Assembly (NCBI GenBank): GCA_022394775.1
Contig: JAGFCB010000129.1
Span: 1 to 64,000 of the forward strand
Length of the DNA: 64,000 nt
Source of the DNA: Candidatus Poribacteria bacterium
Lineage (GTDB): Bacteria > Poribacteria > WGA-4E > WGA-3G
Direction: 5' to 3'
Shown here: positions 18,801 through 26,650 of the stretch, in pieces
Layout: each line of letters opens with the position of its first letter
Numbering within the stretch: position 1 is the first letter of the stretch
Translations under genes and position numbers: made by a program
The notes under the pieces: generated by a model
Told to the model about the DNA's origin: nothing
The model's input: only the letters and a program-made list of their open reading frames with translations
Databases searched by the model: none

Positions 18801-18909
18801 GAAACCGCCGTTGGAGGCGGATACTATTGATGTTACCATCACGAAAAGCGCTGATAGCACAGGCGTCCAACGCGCTATTTTGGCTGGTATTTTGGGTGAT
18901 GATCAGTGA
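15874..18909 (+). CDS. ECF sigma factor fused to a degenerate M61 peptidase and PDZ domain
   Basis: GTG start behind CGGAGGG. Residues about 20-87 are sigma region 2 (AAQEITQDTFIQAF, RFSGWLHVIAKRQCIEWLRR) and about 128-180 region 4 (PERSVMVLHYYKG, EVGALLDVSLNTVKSRLYRA). Residues about 202-370 form a domain also present in the 19937 gene (TETGKHLAEGG, DIFRFPLVLGSSW, RYLWFAKGVGLVKMRYEH). Residues about 575-880 match M61 glycyl-aminopeptidases, but the HExxHLWNG motif reads HLVCYLWNG (706-714). The downstream SEGFT zinc ligand reads CAGFTQYY (Ala737), so zinc binding and catalysis should be lost. Residues about 889-971 are a PDZ domain. No transmembrane segment or signal peptide is seen. It may be a one-piece transcription regulator whose large C-terminal part senses or binds a ligand. 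The 1011-residue length is far above the roughly 200 of a normal ECF factor. Confidence 0.85.
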   Translation: MKNEDVNLIQRILSGDKSAFTALVEKHRKWIHSLAWREIGDFHAAQEITQDTFIQAFKSLPSLRDPNRFSGWLHVIAKRQCIEWLRRKPMTMQSLDAMPKAELERLSYARYLDEEQAQASRDGLREVVERLLQKLPVPERSVMVLHYYKGLTCEEVGALLDVSLNTVKSRLYRARKRLETEESMLRETLDTNILKSEPRRVDFQATAATETGKHLAEGGFNFNRTDKVFTSSGFHTRGRGDGDPSPMYMLLHYFNHGGIDIFRFPLVLGSSWEQEGAWKSQATATLDGYETVSVSAGTFSACLKHETVFRHADVEIVENADAALRDALVNGRRYLWFAKGVGLVKMRYEHSNGVVTEAELLKYEIPIQSEAPHAATGSDDPRDEGFLPAQIGTQWAYKWHNTYRDEAVIEEWHIIRNFRRLENLENPMELASARYEVKIDSDDPRVATVECVLTPKTTCDAKGDQKPLLLSMSRFGTEWLYDGYGRYLRDLTVTDANGNALVIEEIDKTQWAVETRDASPVTLRYKVLLNHDEREWHWGRDEAPYAQDDCVFWPGYALFIVCEVDDIELCVDVPDNWSVSTPWERIEPNKHRFVCKDQNDLMYAYLVLGEHTERLVETEAETKIVLALGGRLKGAMDEIEQTVASLLRMYSGIFGGAPKDQLLFVANPYGKEGYRSGGASRRSISMLIGETLDEANRGFWLPPIAHLVCYLWNGSYIDIRDGTSAISFKEQEYWFCAGFTQYYSEIASVRLGLISETDFLRNLERTWEAYLSRQGELSIHEAGEDKSANRELVYDGGSLVAAALDLQIRSFTKNRRSLDDVMKQMYRKFGLTSVPYAMNDVIRIVSRITGEDFKPFFRKYVTGTKQLPLEEYFKDAGVDAEIKFGERLPRLGYIVHEMLGIGGIGGPPGGGIFIDNSLQYQNDDQLIGINGAPVKTFDDIRKVAKDWKTGDIVELTLVREGEEIILPVTLGGDASKKPPLEADTIDVTITKSADSTGVQRAILAGILGDDQ

Positions 18910-18933
18910 TTTTATCAATTGGAGGCACCTATT

Positions 18934-19800
18934 ATGTTGAAAAGATTTCGTGTCCTTTTTAGTCTGTTGCTTGTTTTTGGTGTTAGCCCAGCATTGATAG
19001 CCGAGAAATCGGTGACCGACTATTTCCCACACACGACCGGAAGTTTCTGGGTTTACGAGGATCAGGACGGAAACAAATTAACACGTCGTGCTGTAGAAAA
19101 AAAGAAGGTTGAAGGTGAGATGTATCACGCCTTCAGTTATGAACCGACTTCGGAAGATTGGACAGATTACGAACATTACATTCATCCCAATTTTTACCAA
19201 ATCCGTAAGAACGGGATCGCCTTTTTTGTTGGTGATGAGGTGGAAAAAGCGTTTGAGGCGAGGCTCCGTAGAGATATGGACGCGGATATCAAAGAACAGC
19301 AAGGTATCTCAACAACTGGTGGTGCCAGTGCCGATTTCAGTTATGAGATTGCGGTCGAAGCGGAAGACGATTTCTATCTTCTCCCGACCCCTATCATTTT
19401 TGATAAGGAGTGGACGGCAATGCGGATCAGTGGATCCATAACGCTCAAGCTGAAAGTGCAAAGTCCTGATTTCCAGATTCCGGGCGGCGATCAGGTTAAT
19501 TCTATTCCTATTGATTTGGTCGAAAAAGGGAAAGTGACAGCTAAAGAAACCGTAAAGACCCTCGCGGGGACATTTGAAGGCTGTTTGAAAATTGAGTATT
19601 GGTATACAGAGGCAACAAAAAAAGAGGGCGCGACAAAGCCGACTTCTTTAGATACGTCTGATATAGAATTAACGACGCTCTGGTTGGCACCTAATGTCGG
19701 AATTGTGAAGTTTGTCCGTAAATCCGCTGATTCAAAGGTAGAGAAGAGCCTTGAACTCACGCAATATGAGATCAAATCTACTGGTTCTGGTAACGAATAA
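18934..19800 (+). CDS. Exported TapB/DUF3108-like protein
   Basis: ATG 18934 follows TTGGAGG, 24 bases after the sigma-fusion gene, so the two are probably one transcript. The 288-residue product has a signal peptide (hydrophobic run ending ALIAEK). It then shows a beta-rich pattern: DYFPHTTGSFWVYEDQDGNK, and near the C terminus TLAGTFEGCLKIEYWYTEA, LTTLWLAPNVGIVKFVRKSA and LELTQYEIKS. The 'LAGTF..CLK' and 'LW.AP.VG.VK' pattern is that of TapB/DUF3108-type envelope proteins. It is echoed in the central domain of the sigma fusion and of the 19937 gene. Molecular role unknown. Confidence 0.75.
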   Translation: MLKRFRVLFSLLLVFGVSPALIAEKSVTDYFPHTTGSFWVYEDQDGNKLTRRAVEKKKVEGEMYHAFSYEPTSEDWTDYEHYIHPNFYQIRKNGIAFFVGDEVEKAFEARLRRDMDADIKEQQGISTTGGASADFSYEIAVEAEDDFYLLPTPIIFDKEWTAMRISGSITLKLKVQSPDFQIPGGDQVNSIPIDLVEKGKVTAKETVKTLAGTFEGCLKIEYWYTEATKKEGATKPTSLDTSDIELTTLWLAPNVGIVKFVRKSADSKVEKSLELTQYEIKSTGSGNE

Positions 19801-19813
19801 ACACCATAAACGA

Positions 19814-19867
19814 AAAGGTTGCCTAAAGTCGCATTTTATGCAACCTTTCTCTCTTAAAACGCGACAT
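19814..19867 (+). promoter_or_regulatory. ECF-type promoter before the double-hydrolase gene
   Basis: GCAACC (19840-19845) and CGACAT (19862-19867), 16 bases apart, repeat the arrangement at 15812-15840, including the GCATTTTAT ahead of the -35, TTAAAA in the spacer and AAGGCAAT-TACT after the -10. A 9-base inverted repeat AAAGGTTGC/GCAACCTTT (19814-19822 and 19840-19848) overlaps the -35. Confidence 0.5.
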
Positions 19868-19936
19868 TATAGTAAGGCAATCTACTTTTTCTGAAGTTAT
19901 CCTTGGTTTTCAAGGGAAGTTAGGAGAAAACAACAA

Positions 19937-22921
19937 ATGACAAGCAGTTTCTTTGTTTTGACAGTGTTAATAATCCTTTTGTGCAGTGCATCGAGTGCTG
20001 TTTGGGCGCAGCGGGATGTTGATTTTGTTCACATTGAAAACACCGAAAACCTGGATATTTCAAAAGGGTTAGCTGCCCGTGTGGCAGCAAACCCTGCAGC
20101 GGGATTTTCCTTTCCGTATTATCTGTTTGTTCCACAAGATATGGATTTCGGTAAACCCGTTCACCTGTTGGTAGAACCGTGTAATACCGGAACAACCAGT
20201 GACGATTTTGAACGCCACGATGGCAAGGCAAAGTCCCTGGCGTTAAAAAGGTCCTCGCACGCTAACAAAATTGCACGCAAGTTAGGAGCTCCACTACTGG
20301 TGCCTGTTTTTCCGCGTCCAGGTGAAGGACGGTGGCGAATTTATACGCACGCCTTGGATAGAGATACCCTGTTGCTTAAAGAGGGAGACCTGAGAAGAAT
20401 AGACGAACAACTCATCAAAATGATAGCGCACGCGCAACAACTTCTGAAACACAACAACGTAAAAATAAATGAGCAGGTCTTCATGAACGGATTTTCGGCT
20501 TCTGGGACGTTTACGAATCGGTTTGCGATTTTGCACCCGATGGTTGTCCGTGCGGTTGCAACGGGGGGTGTCAACTGCATTCCGACCTTCCCAACGGATC
20601 AATGGAACGGAACCCCAATGCGTTATCCTGTCGGAATTGCGGATGTGAAAGAGATCGCTGGGATTGACTTTGACGAAGCAGCGTATAAGAAAGTCTCCCA
20701 GTACATTTATATGGGTGGGTTGGATAACAATGACACGGTTCCGTATCGCGATGCTTACGATGAGGTGGATGCTGAGTTGGTCAAAAGCCTCATCGGCGCG
20801 AAAATGATGCCGGATCGCTGGGAGATGAGTCAGTTGATATACAAGACACTTGGAATTCCCGCGCAATTTGTCACGTACGAGAATACCCGGCATGAAATTA
20901 GGCGGGAGATGATTAATGATGTGATCGCATTTTTCGAGGCGAATTCGGGTCCCGATATAGTTGAAATTAACCCGTATCAATATTCAGATGAACGCACCAT
21001 CGTTCTGAGTGCCAGTGCTGCTACGGAAAGCGGAGAACATTTGGCGGATGGTACTGTTACGCTCAGGGAAACCGATACGACTTTGACATCTGCAAGTTAT
21101 CAAACTCGTGGAATGGGTAAAGGGGACCCATCGCCGAGGTACATGTTGGTCCGTTATCTTGTGCACCATCCGACAGACCTGTTTAGATTTCCTCTTGTTG
21201 TCGGAGATACTTGGACAGAGGAAGGGGATTGGGATTCACAAATCGAGACAACCTTAGAGGAGCATGAAGCGGTGGAGGTCTCCGCAGACGTCTTCACGAT
21301 ATGTCTGAAGCATAAAACCGTCTTCACAGGTGCCGATGCCGGTTCTGAGCTCAAGAGTTCGCTTGTGAACGGCACTCGTTATTTGTGGTTCGCTAAAGGG
21401 GTTGGACTTGTGAAGATGCGCTATGAACATGCCAACGGTGTTGTAACGGAAGCAGAGCTGCTTGAATACAATGTTCCAGTCAAAGGGGAACAATACCTTT
21501 CCTTGCAGATTGGCAACACGTGGACATATAGATGGCAAAACAGCTACCGTGACGAGGCTGTTATTGAGAAGTGTCAAGTCGTCGAACATGCTGATTTGAC
21601 ACAGCAAGATGCAACACCTCCAAAAGTAGAAGGAACTATTCCGGACGTGTCTGAAAAAGTTTCTACGGATCTAAAGGAAATACGAGTCGTCTTCAGCGAG
21701 AGGATGCAGGGAATGGATGTCGGGTTTGCTGGGGTTCCACTTGGTGATGTCCAGTGGGAAGATGACAATACAACCCTCGTTATTTCGTTTAATCAACGCC
21801 TATCACCTTCAAAGATCTACCGGCTTATATTGGGACGCAATGAAGGTTACAGAAACATGGCAGGAGTGTTGCTGGAAGAGTATATCCTTACATTTACGAC
21901 GGAGGGTCCCGATCCAGTTACGCCTACTTTTGTGGATATGACACCTCTCCATGTAACAGGTATTGAAGAACTGGAACTCTCGAATGAATTGCTTTGCCGC
22001 GTTTCAGTGGACCTCACAGAAGGATTTGCTTTTCCGTATTATCTGTTCGTTCCACAAGGAATAGATTCCAGCAAGCCGGTTCATCTACTGGTAGAGCCTT
22101 GCAACACGGGAACAGTTAGCGACAATTTTAAAGTTCACGATAAGAATGCGAAGGGATTAGCAGAGAGATCTCATGCTACTATAGTCGCAAGAAAACTGAA
22201 AGTCCCATTGCTTGTGCCTGTTTTCCTGAGACCCGGCGGCGAGCGGATGCATATCTACACGCATGCTTTAGATAGGGATACCCTCCTGATTGAAGAGGGT
22301 GGACTTAGGCGGATCGACTTACAACTTATCAAAATGATAGCCCATGCACAGCAACTTCTGCGGCACAATGACATGAAGGTAAATGAGCAGGTTTTCATGA
22401 ACGGATTTTCGGCTTCAGGGTTGTTTACAAATCGGTTTGCGATTTTGCACCCAACGGTTGTCCGGGCGGTTGCGACGGGTGGTGTCAATAGTATACTGAC
22501 CTTTCCAACGGATCGCTGGAATGATACCATAATGCGCTATCCCATCGGAATTGCGGACGTGAAAGAGATCGCTGGGATTGACTTTGATGAAACGTCATAT
22601 AAGAAGGTGTCCCAGTACATCTACATGGGTGTACTTGATGACAATGATGCTATTCCGTCGTATCAGGATGCTTATGATAAAATAGGTGCCAGATCGATCA
22701 AAAGTCTTATTGAAGTTAAAATGATGCCGGATCGCTGGGACTTAAGCCAATCAATATACAAAACGCTTGGGATTCCTGCCCAATTTGTTACCTACGAGGA
22801 TACCGGGCATGAAATTAAAAGTGAAATGATTGATGATATTGTTGCCTTTTTTGAGGCGAACGCTGGGAATAAAATTGTTGAGATCGTTCCGCATCAATAT
22901 CCATTGAAGGAGAAAAAATGA
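19937..22921 (+). CDS. Exported protein with two alpha/beta-hydrolase domains
   Basis: ATG behind TAGGAG; signal peptide to about residue 26. Domains in order: alpha/beta hydrolase 1 (about 30-345), nucleophile motif GFSASG with Ser187; a domain shared with the sigma fusion (about 355-545; DLFRFPLVVGDTW, RYLWFAKGVGLVKMRYEH); an SbsA-type Ig-like domain (about 558-655; VFSERMQGMDV...YILTFTTEG); hydrolase 2 (about 660-990), GFSASG with Ser825. The two hydrolases share long identical stretches (QVFMNGFSASG, FAILHP, VVRAVATGGVN, GIADVKEIAGIDFDE), which shows a fairly recent internal duplication. The fold recalls secreted esterases such as PHB-depolymerase or feruloyl-esterase types. An extracellular ester substrate is inferred. 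Its stop overlaps the next ATG by 4 bases. Confidence 0.85.
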   Translation: MTSSFFVLTVLIILLCSASSAVWAQRDVDFVHIENTENLDISKGLAARVAANPAAGFSFPYYLFVPQDMDFGKPVHLLVEPCNTGTTSDDFERHDGKAKSLALKRSSHANKIARKLGAPLLVPVFPRPGEGRWRIYTHALDRDTLLLKEGDLRRIDEQLIKMIAHAQQLLKHNNVKINEQVFMNGFSASGTFTNRFAILHPMVVRAVATGGVNCIPTFPTDQWNGTPMRYPVGIADVKEIAGIDFDEAAYKKVSQYIYMGGLDNNDTVPYRDAYDEVDAELVKSLIGAKMMPDRWEMSQLIYKTLGIPAQFVTYENTRHEIRREMINDVIAFFEANSGPDIVEINPYQYSDERTIVLSASAATESGEHLADGTVTLRETDTTLTSASYQTRGMGKGDPSPRYMLVRYLVHHPTDLFRFPLVVGDTWTEEGDWDSQIETTLEEHEAVEVSADVFTICLKHKTVFTGADAGSELKSSLVNGTRYLWFAKGVGLVKMRYEHANGVVTEAELLEYNVPVKGEQYLSLQIGNTWTYRWQNSYRDEAVIEKCQVVEHADLTQQDATPPKVEGTIPDVSEKVSTDLKEIRVVFSERMQGMDVGFAGVPLGDVQWEDDNTTLVISFNQRLSPSKIYRLILGRNEGYRNMAGVLLEEYILTFTTEGPDPVTPTFVDMTPLHVTGIEELELSNELLCRVSVDLTEGFAFPYYLFVPQGIDSSKPVHLLVEPCNTGTVSDNFKVHDKNAKGLAERSHATIVARKLKVPLLVPVFLRPGGERMHIYTHALDRDTLLIEEGGLRRIDLQLIKMIAHAQQLLRHNDMKVNEQVFMNGFSASGLFTNRFAILHPTVVRAVATGGVNSILTFPTDRWNDTIMRYPIGIADVKEIAGIDFDETSYKKVSQYIYMGVLDDNDAIPSYQDAYDKIGARSIKSLIEVKMMPDRWDLSQSIYKTLGIPAQFVTYEDTGHEIKSEMIDDIVAFFEANAGNKIVEIVPHQYPLKEKK

Positions 22922-23751
22922 AACGGATACTATTTTCTTTGATTCTTGTGCTATTGGCAGTGAACTTCGTCTTTGCGGGGCTGGAAGATGACCTTGTTGT
23001 CTATTTCACCTTTGACAATGTAACGGGTAAGAAGATTCTTGATGTCTCTGACAACCAGCACAATGCCGAGATTGTCGGCAAAACCAAATTTGTTAAAGGC
23101 AAACATCGCAACGCGATTCAGATTACTGCTGATACCGAGGAATGTGTCAACGTTCCGGCTTGGCAGTCTCTGAAAATCAGTGGTGAGATAACCATGAGTG
23201 CTTGGGTTTATCGAGAAAGTTGGGCTAATGGCTCAGGGTACTGGTTTGATAAAGGGTGCTATGCTGGGCTTGCGAACATGCATGCCTACGGCATGGCTGT
23301 CTTCCAAGTTAAGGAGGCTCACTGGCGCCTTGATGGTTTAAAGGGCACCGTTATAGTGATGATCTTGGGTGGGGCCGGAAATCAGATGAGATTTAGTGGT
23401 ACCCTTCCGAGGACGGAAAATAAAAAATGGCATCACGTCGTCGGGACTTACGACGGCGCGTTTGTGAAAATCTATCTTGATGGGGAAATCCTCTTTGAAG
23501 GTGAGAAATTTGGTCCTATTAATAAGGTTTTTCCTGAAGTCAATGACCAGGCACTGCGGATTGGATGTGCCAAGGACCGGCCGCAGTATGCCTTTGACAA
23601 CGGTGCTATCGATGAAGTAGCACTCTGGAGCCGCTCTCTTACCCAAACTGAAATCAGAACAGTAATGAAAGGCAACATGCTTGTGGTTTCACCTAAAGAT
23701 AAGGTTGCTACCACTTGGGGCGATATTAAGCGGAGGGCAGTTGCTGACTAA
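22918..23751 (+). CDS. Exported LamG-domain protein 1
   Basis: ATGA overlap with the hydrolase gene indicates translational coupling. The 277-residue product has a signal peptide (to about residue 20) and a single concanavalin-like LamG/laminin-G_3 domain: DLVVYFTFDNV near the start, a VNVP...LKISGEITMSAWVY core, KWHHVVGTYDGAFVKIYLDGE, and the closing GAIDEVALWSRSLTQTEI. Such domains bind glycans or proteins outside the cell. It ends with VSPKDKVATTWGDIKR plus seven residues, the C-terminal motif shared by five exported proteins of this window. It is a paralogue of the next gene. Confidence 0.88.
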   Translation: MKRILFSLILVLLAVNFVFAGLEDDLVVYFTFDNVTGKKILDVSDNQHNAEIVGKTKFVKGKHRNAIQITADTEECVNVPAWQSLKISGEITMSAWVYRESWANGSGYWFDKGCYAGLANMHAYGMAVFQVKEAHWRLDGLKGTVIVMILGGAGNQMRFSGTLPRTENKKWHHVVGTYDGAFVKIYLDGEILFEGEKFGPINKVFPEVNDQALRIGCAKDRPQYAFDNGAIDEVALWSRSLTQTEIRTVMKGNMLVVSPKDKVATTWGDIKRRAVAD

Positions 23752-23783
23752 TTGGATTTTGAAATCTTTCGGAGGAAATATCA

Positions 23784-24596
23784 ATGAGATGGATAGTATT
23801 TCTTTTTATCGCTGGGCTATTATTCACAACAAGCCAAGCGACTGCCAGACTGGACCGGGACATCGTCGTTTATTTTAGCTTTGACAATGTGAAAGGTAAG
23901 AAGATTCTGGATGCCTCCGGCAACGATCTTGATGCCGAAGTCGTTGCTAATGTGGATTTTGTTGAAGGCAAATATGGAGATGCGATTCATATTGCTGCTG
24001 AACCGGAAGGCGATGATTGTGTCCATATTCCAGCGGACGATCTGCTAAAAATCGAGGGTGAGATAACGATGATGGCTTGGGTATATCATGAAGATTGGAA
24101 CGCGGCTCGAGGGTCGTGTATTGATAAAGGTGGTCGGATCCTGGCTCTGAAACGACATACGTCCTATGGCTTAGGATTCTTTGATGGTGTCTTTGAATTC
24201 AAGGGAGCAGATATCAGTATGGTCTTGGGCGGAGGTCAAAAATCATGGGGATTTATCACCAATGGTCCTGTGGTGAATAAAAGGTGGCATCACATCGCTG
24301 GGACTTATGATGGCAAGACTCGGAGAATCTACCTAAATGGCGAGATCCATTCTGCAGGCGAGGAGAACTTTGCCTTTATGGGTACGAATGACTTAGACCT
24401 GCGCATTGGATGCGCAGCAGGTGATCCGTCGTATATCTTCGAGAACGGTTCTATTGACGAAGTCGGTGTCTGGCGACGTGCGCTCTCTCAGGCTGAAATT
24501 GCGGAAGCGATGAAAGGTTTCCTCGCTGTTTCACCGAAAGATAAGGTTGCTACCACTTGGGGTCATATTAAGCGGGGGACGATCGTTTATGAATAG
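23784..24596 (+). CDS. Exported LamG-domain protein 2
   Basis: CGGAGG precedes the ATG. The 270-residue protein repeats the design of its upstream neighbour: signal peptide ending near QATAR, DIVVYFSFDNVKGKKILDAS, KRWHHIAGTYDGKTRRIYLN, SIDEVGVWRRALSQAEI, and the C-terminal tag VSPKDKVATTWGHIKR. The two are clearly tandem duplicates (shared FDNV.GKKILD and identical VSPKDKVATTWG), 32 bases apart, and probably end the transcript that begins at 19937. Role: extracellular glycan or protein binding, by family. Confidence 0.88.
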   Translation: MRWIVFLFIAGLLFTTSQATARLDRDIVVYFSFDNVKGKKILDASGNDLDAEVVANVDFVEGKYGDAIHIAAEPEGDDCVHIPADDLLKIEGEITMMAWVYHEDWNAARGSCIDKGGRILALKRHTSYGLGFFDGVFEFKGADISMVLGGGQKSWGFITNGPVVNKRWHHIAGTYDGKTRRIYLNGEIHSAGEENFAFMGTNDLDLRIGCAAGDPSYIFENGSIDEVGVWRRALSQAEIAEAMKGFLAVSPKDKVATTWGHIKRGTIVYE

Positions 24597-24695
24597 ATAT
24601 TTGTTTCTCGAAATATAGTCAGTCGCAATTATGTTGGTAGGGAAAAATCAATACTATAGTTACGCGAGTTGTACAATAAAAATCCAAGTCCGGAT

Positions 24696-25038
24696 GTAGG
24701 TTGGGTTGAACGGTAAAGTTCACAATTATTTCAACATTATAGGAAGGCGAGGATACTAGGGGAAACACCCAAGCAAAAACTCCCTCGCCAGCGGCAGTGA
24801 GGGTTTCCTTTACTGAAAAACTGTCTACGTATTTTTAGGTTTTACTATATATGGCAGGTTCTGATTTTGATGACTCTATCCATAGAAATAGGTATAGCGA
24901 AACCCAACAAACTAATCGCTCTGGGAATAAAAAAGCGTTGGGTTTCACTCGGACTTTGGTAATGTCAGGTTTCCCAATGAACTTGAAGGTCATCTTTTGT
25001 GTGAAATTTTTCGTGGGTTCCCGTTCAACCCAACCTAC
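24696..25038. repeat. MITE-like element with 18-base inverted repeats
   Basis: GTAGGTTGGGTTGAACGG (24696-24713) and its exact reverse complement (25021-25038) bound a 343-base segment. An inner hairpin GAAACCCAAC/GTTGGGTTTC (24899-24908 and 24937-24946) lies inside it. A further stem GGAAAC...GTTTCC with inner CCCTC/GAGGG lies near 24760-24813. The element occupies most of the gap between the LamG genes and the ABC permeases and has no supportable gene. Repeats of the GTTGGGTT type are common non-autonomous elements in many bacteria. Confidence 0.7.
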
Positions 25039-25113
25039 GGAAACTACGATAGCCGCTCTTCTGATAATCGATAACTGACGACTAACGACCAATAACTGTT
25101 CAGAGGTAAGTTT

Positions 25114-26637
25114 ATGGCTATGCTTTGGCTTGTTATCCAACGAGAATTTGTTTCAAACGTGTTGACATCCCAATTTATGATTGGGTTTATCGTGTGCGTG
25201 CTTTCAACTGCTGTCGCGGTTTTCGTTCAGGTGGACGATTACGAGAAGCGTTTGTCCGGTTATAATACTGCTGCCCGTGAGGCGAAGGCGGAAGCGCGGG
25301 AATGGGAACTCTATAGTAAAATTAAACCGAAAGCGCATCGAAAACCGAATCCTTTGAGTATCTTTAACGTAGGAATGGAGAACGACGGTGCCAATACGGT
25401 CACTGTTGAATTGGCAAAGCCCATCTTTGAACTCTCTTTCCCAATATGGGGGGCACCGACGCAGAAGCGAGGTTCAGACAACCCCTTCCTTGCGATGTTT
25501 CTAACTGTTGATGTGGTTTTCATCTTCAAAATCGTGCTGAGTGCCTTAGCAATCCTGTTTGCTTACAATACAATTTCGGGGGAGAGAGAGGACGGCACGC
25601 TGAAGCTTGTATTATCCAATTCAATACCGAGAGATACGATAGTGTTGGGGAAATACCTTGGCGGTATGTTGTCTTTGTTCCCGATTGTTTTGGTGAGTTT
25701 AATCGTAGCACTGCTAATCGCTGTCTCTTCCCCAGTTACTGCCTTTGATGGAAATGATATTGCCCACATCGTCCTGATATTCGGTATTTCGCTATTGTAC
25801 GTATCAACATGGTATCTTTTAGGGTTATTCCTGTCAGTATGGACGAAGACGGCTGCGACGACCTTAATCCTTTCGATGTTTCTGTGGGTGATTCTAACGA
25901 GTGTTCATTCAAATGTCGTTGCGTTTGCCGTGGAGAAATTCCCACCGTACCAGTCGAAACCTGAAGCTGTGTTTGTCCAATCTGCCTCTGAGGTCTGGGA
26001 TCAATTTAGAAAGGAACGGGATGCCCACGTCAAACAGAGGGGCTACGAAAATATAACAAAGTCAATTACGTGGGAACCTAAGACATCATCAACAGGGACT
26101 GGTAGCAGTTCTTGGTCTGGTGGATATTTTTTAATAGAAAATTATAGCGTCAACAGTGTTAGCAGAGCGGATACCTCTGTCTTCCAAGAAATTTTAGGCT
26201 ATCAAGAACAACTTCGGGTTGCGTATGCCGATAAAGCAGAGGAAATTCTCAATAAACCCGCGGAAGAACAGGAGCGGAATGCGGCGTTCGCTGACGCACT
26301 CTCCCGTATCTCGTTCGCGGATGTATATCACTTCGCTGTTGGGACAATAGCGGGGACCGACCGGAGAAGTTATAACGATTTTATTCAGGGTTCCAGAGCC
26401 TATAAACGTGAGATTACTGAATATCTGAAGGATAAAGAGGCGTTTTCTTCGGTGGCGTGGTTCTCCACAGATAAGGGAGCTGCAGATTTGGCGGATCTGC
26501 CTAATTTTGAACATAACAGGCTTAACCTCTCAGAAAGTTTCGCACGCGCATCAATGGATATTTTGATTTTATTGGCATGGAATATCGTTCTATTCATGAC
26601 AGCTTATGTGTCCTTCCTACGATATGATATGAGTTGA
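25114..26637 (+). CDS. ABC-2 type transporter permease
   Basis: The 507-residue protein has an N-terminal helix after the QREF motif (residues about 15-40), a long extracytoplasmic loop, then FKIVLSALAILFAYNTISGEREDGTLKL. That segment holds the typical SGEREDGTL motif of ABC-2 permeases, and LVLSNSIPRDTIVLGKYLGG follows. Four more hydrophobic segments follow and a final one near the C terminus. A second long loop (about 290-460) lies between. It belongs with the downstream permease, 13 bases away, as a heterodimer candidate. The only ATPase in the window is at 32766-33500 on the other strand. Substrate unknown. Confidence 0.88.
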   Translation: MAMLWLVIQREFVSNVLTSQFMIGFIVCVLSTAVAVFVQVDDYEKRLSGYNTAAREAKAEAREWELYSKIKPKAHRKPNPLSIFNVGMENDGANTVTVELAKPIFELSFPIWGAPTQKRGSDNPFLAMFLTVDVVFIFKIVLSALAILFAYNTISGEREDGTLKLVLSNSIPRDTIVLGKYLGGMLSLFPIVLVSLIVALLIAVSSPVTAFDGNDIAHIVLIFGISLLYVSTWYLLGLFLSVWTKTAATTLILSMFLWVILTSVHSNVVAFAVEKFPPYQSKPEAVFVQSASEVWDQFRKERDAHVKQRGYENITKSITWEPKTSSTGTGSSSWSGGYFLIENYSVNSVSRADTSVFQEILGYQEQLRVAYADKAEEILNKPAEEQERNAAFADALSRISFADVYHFAVGTIAGTDRRSYNDFIQGSRAYKREITEYLKDKEAFSSVAWFSTDKGAADLADLPNFEHNRLNLSESFARASMDILILLAWNIVLFMTAYVSFLRYDMS

Positions 26638-26650
26638 AAGGGGTAGGCAA

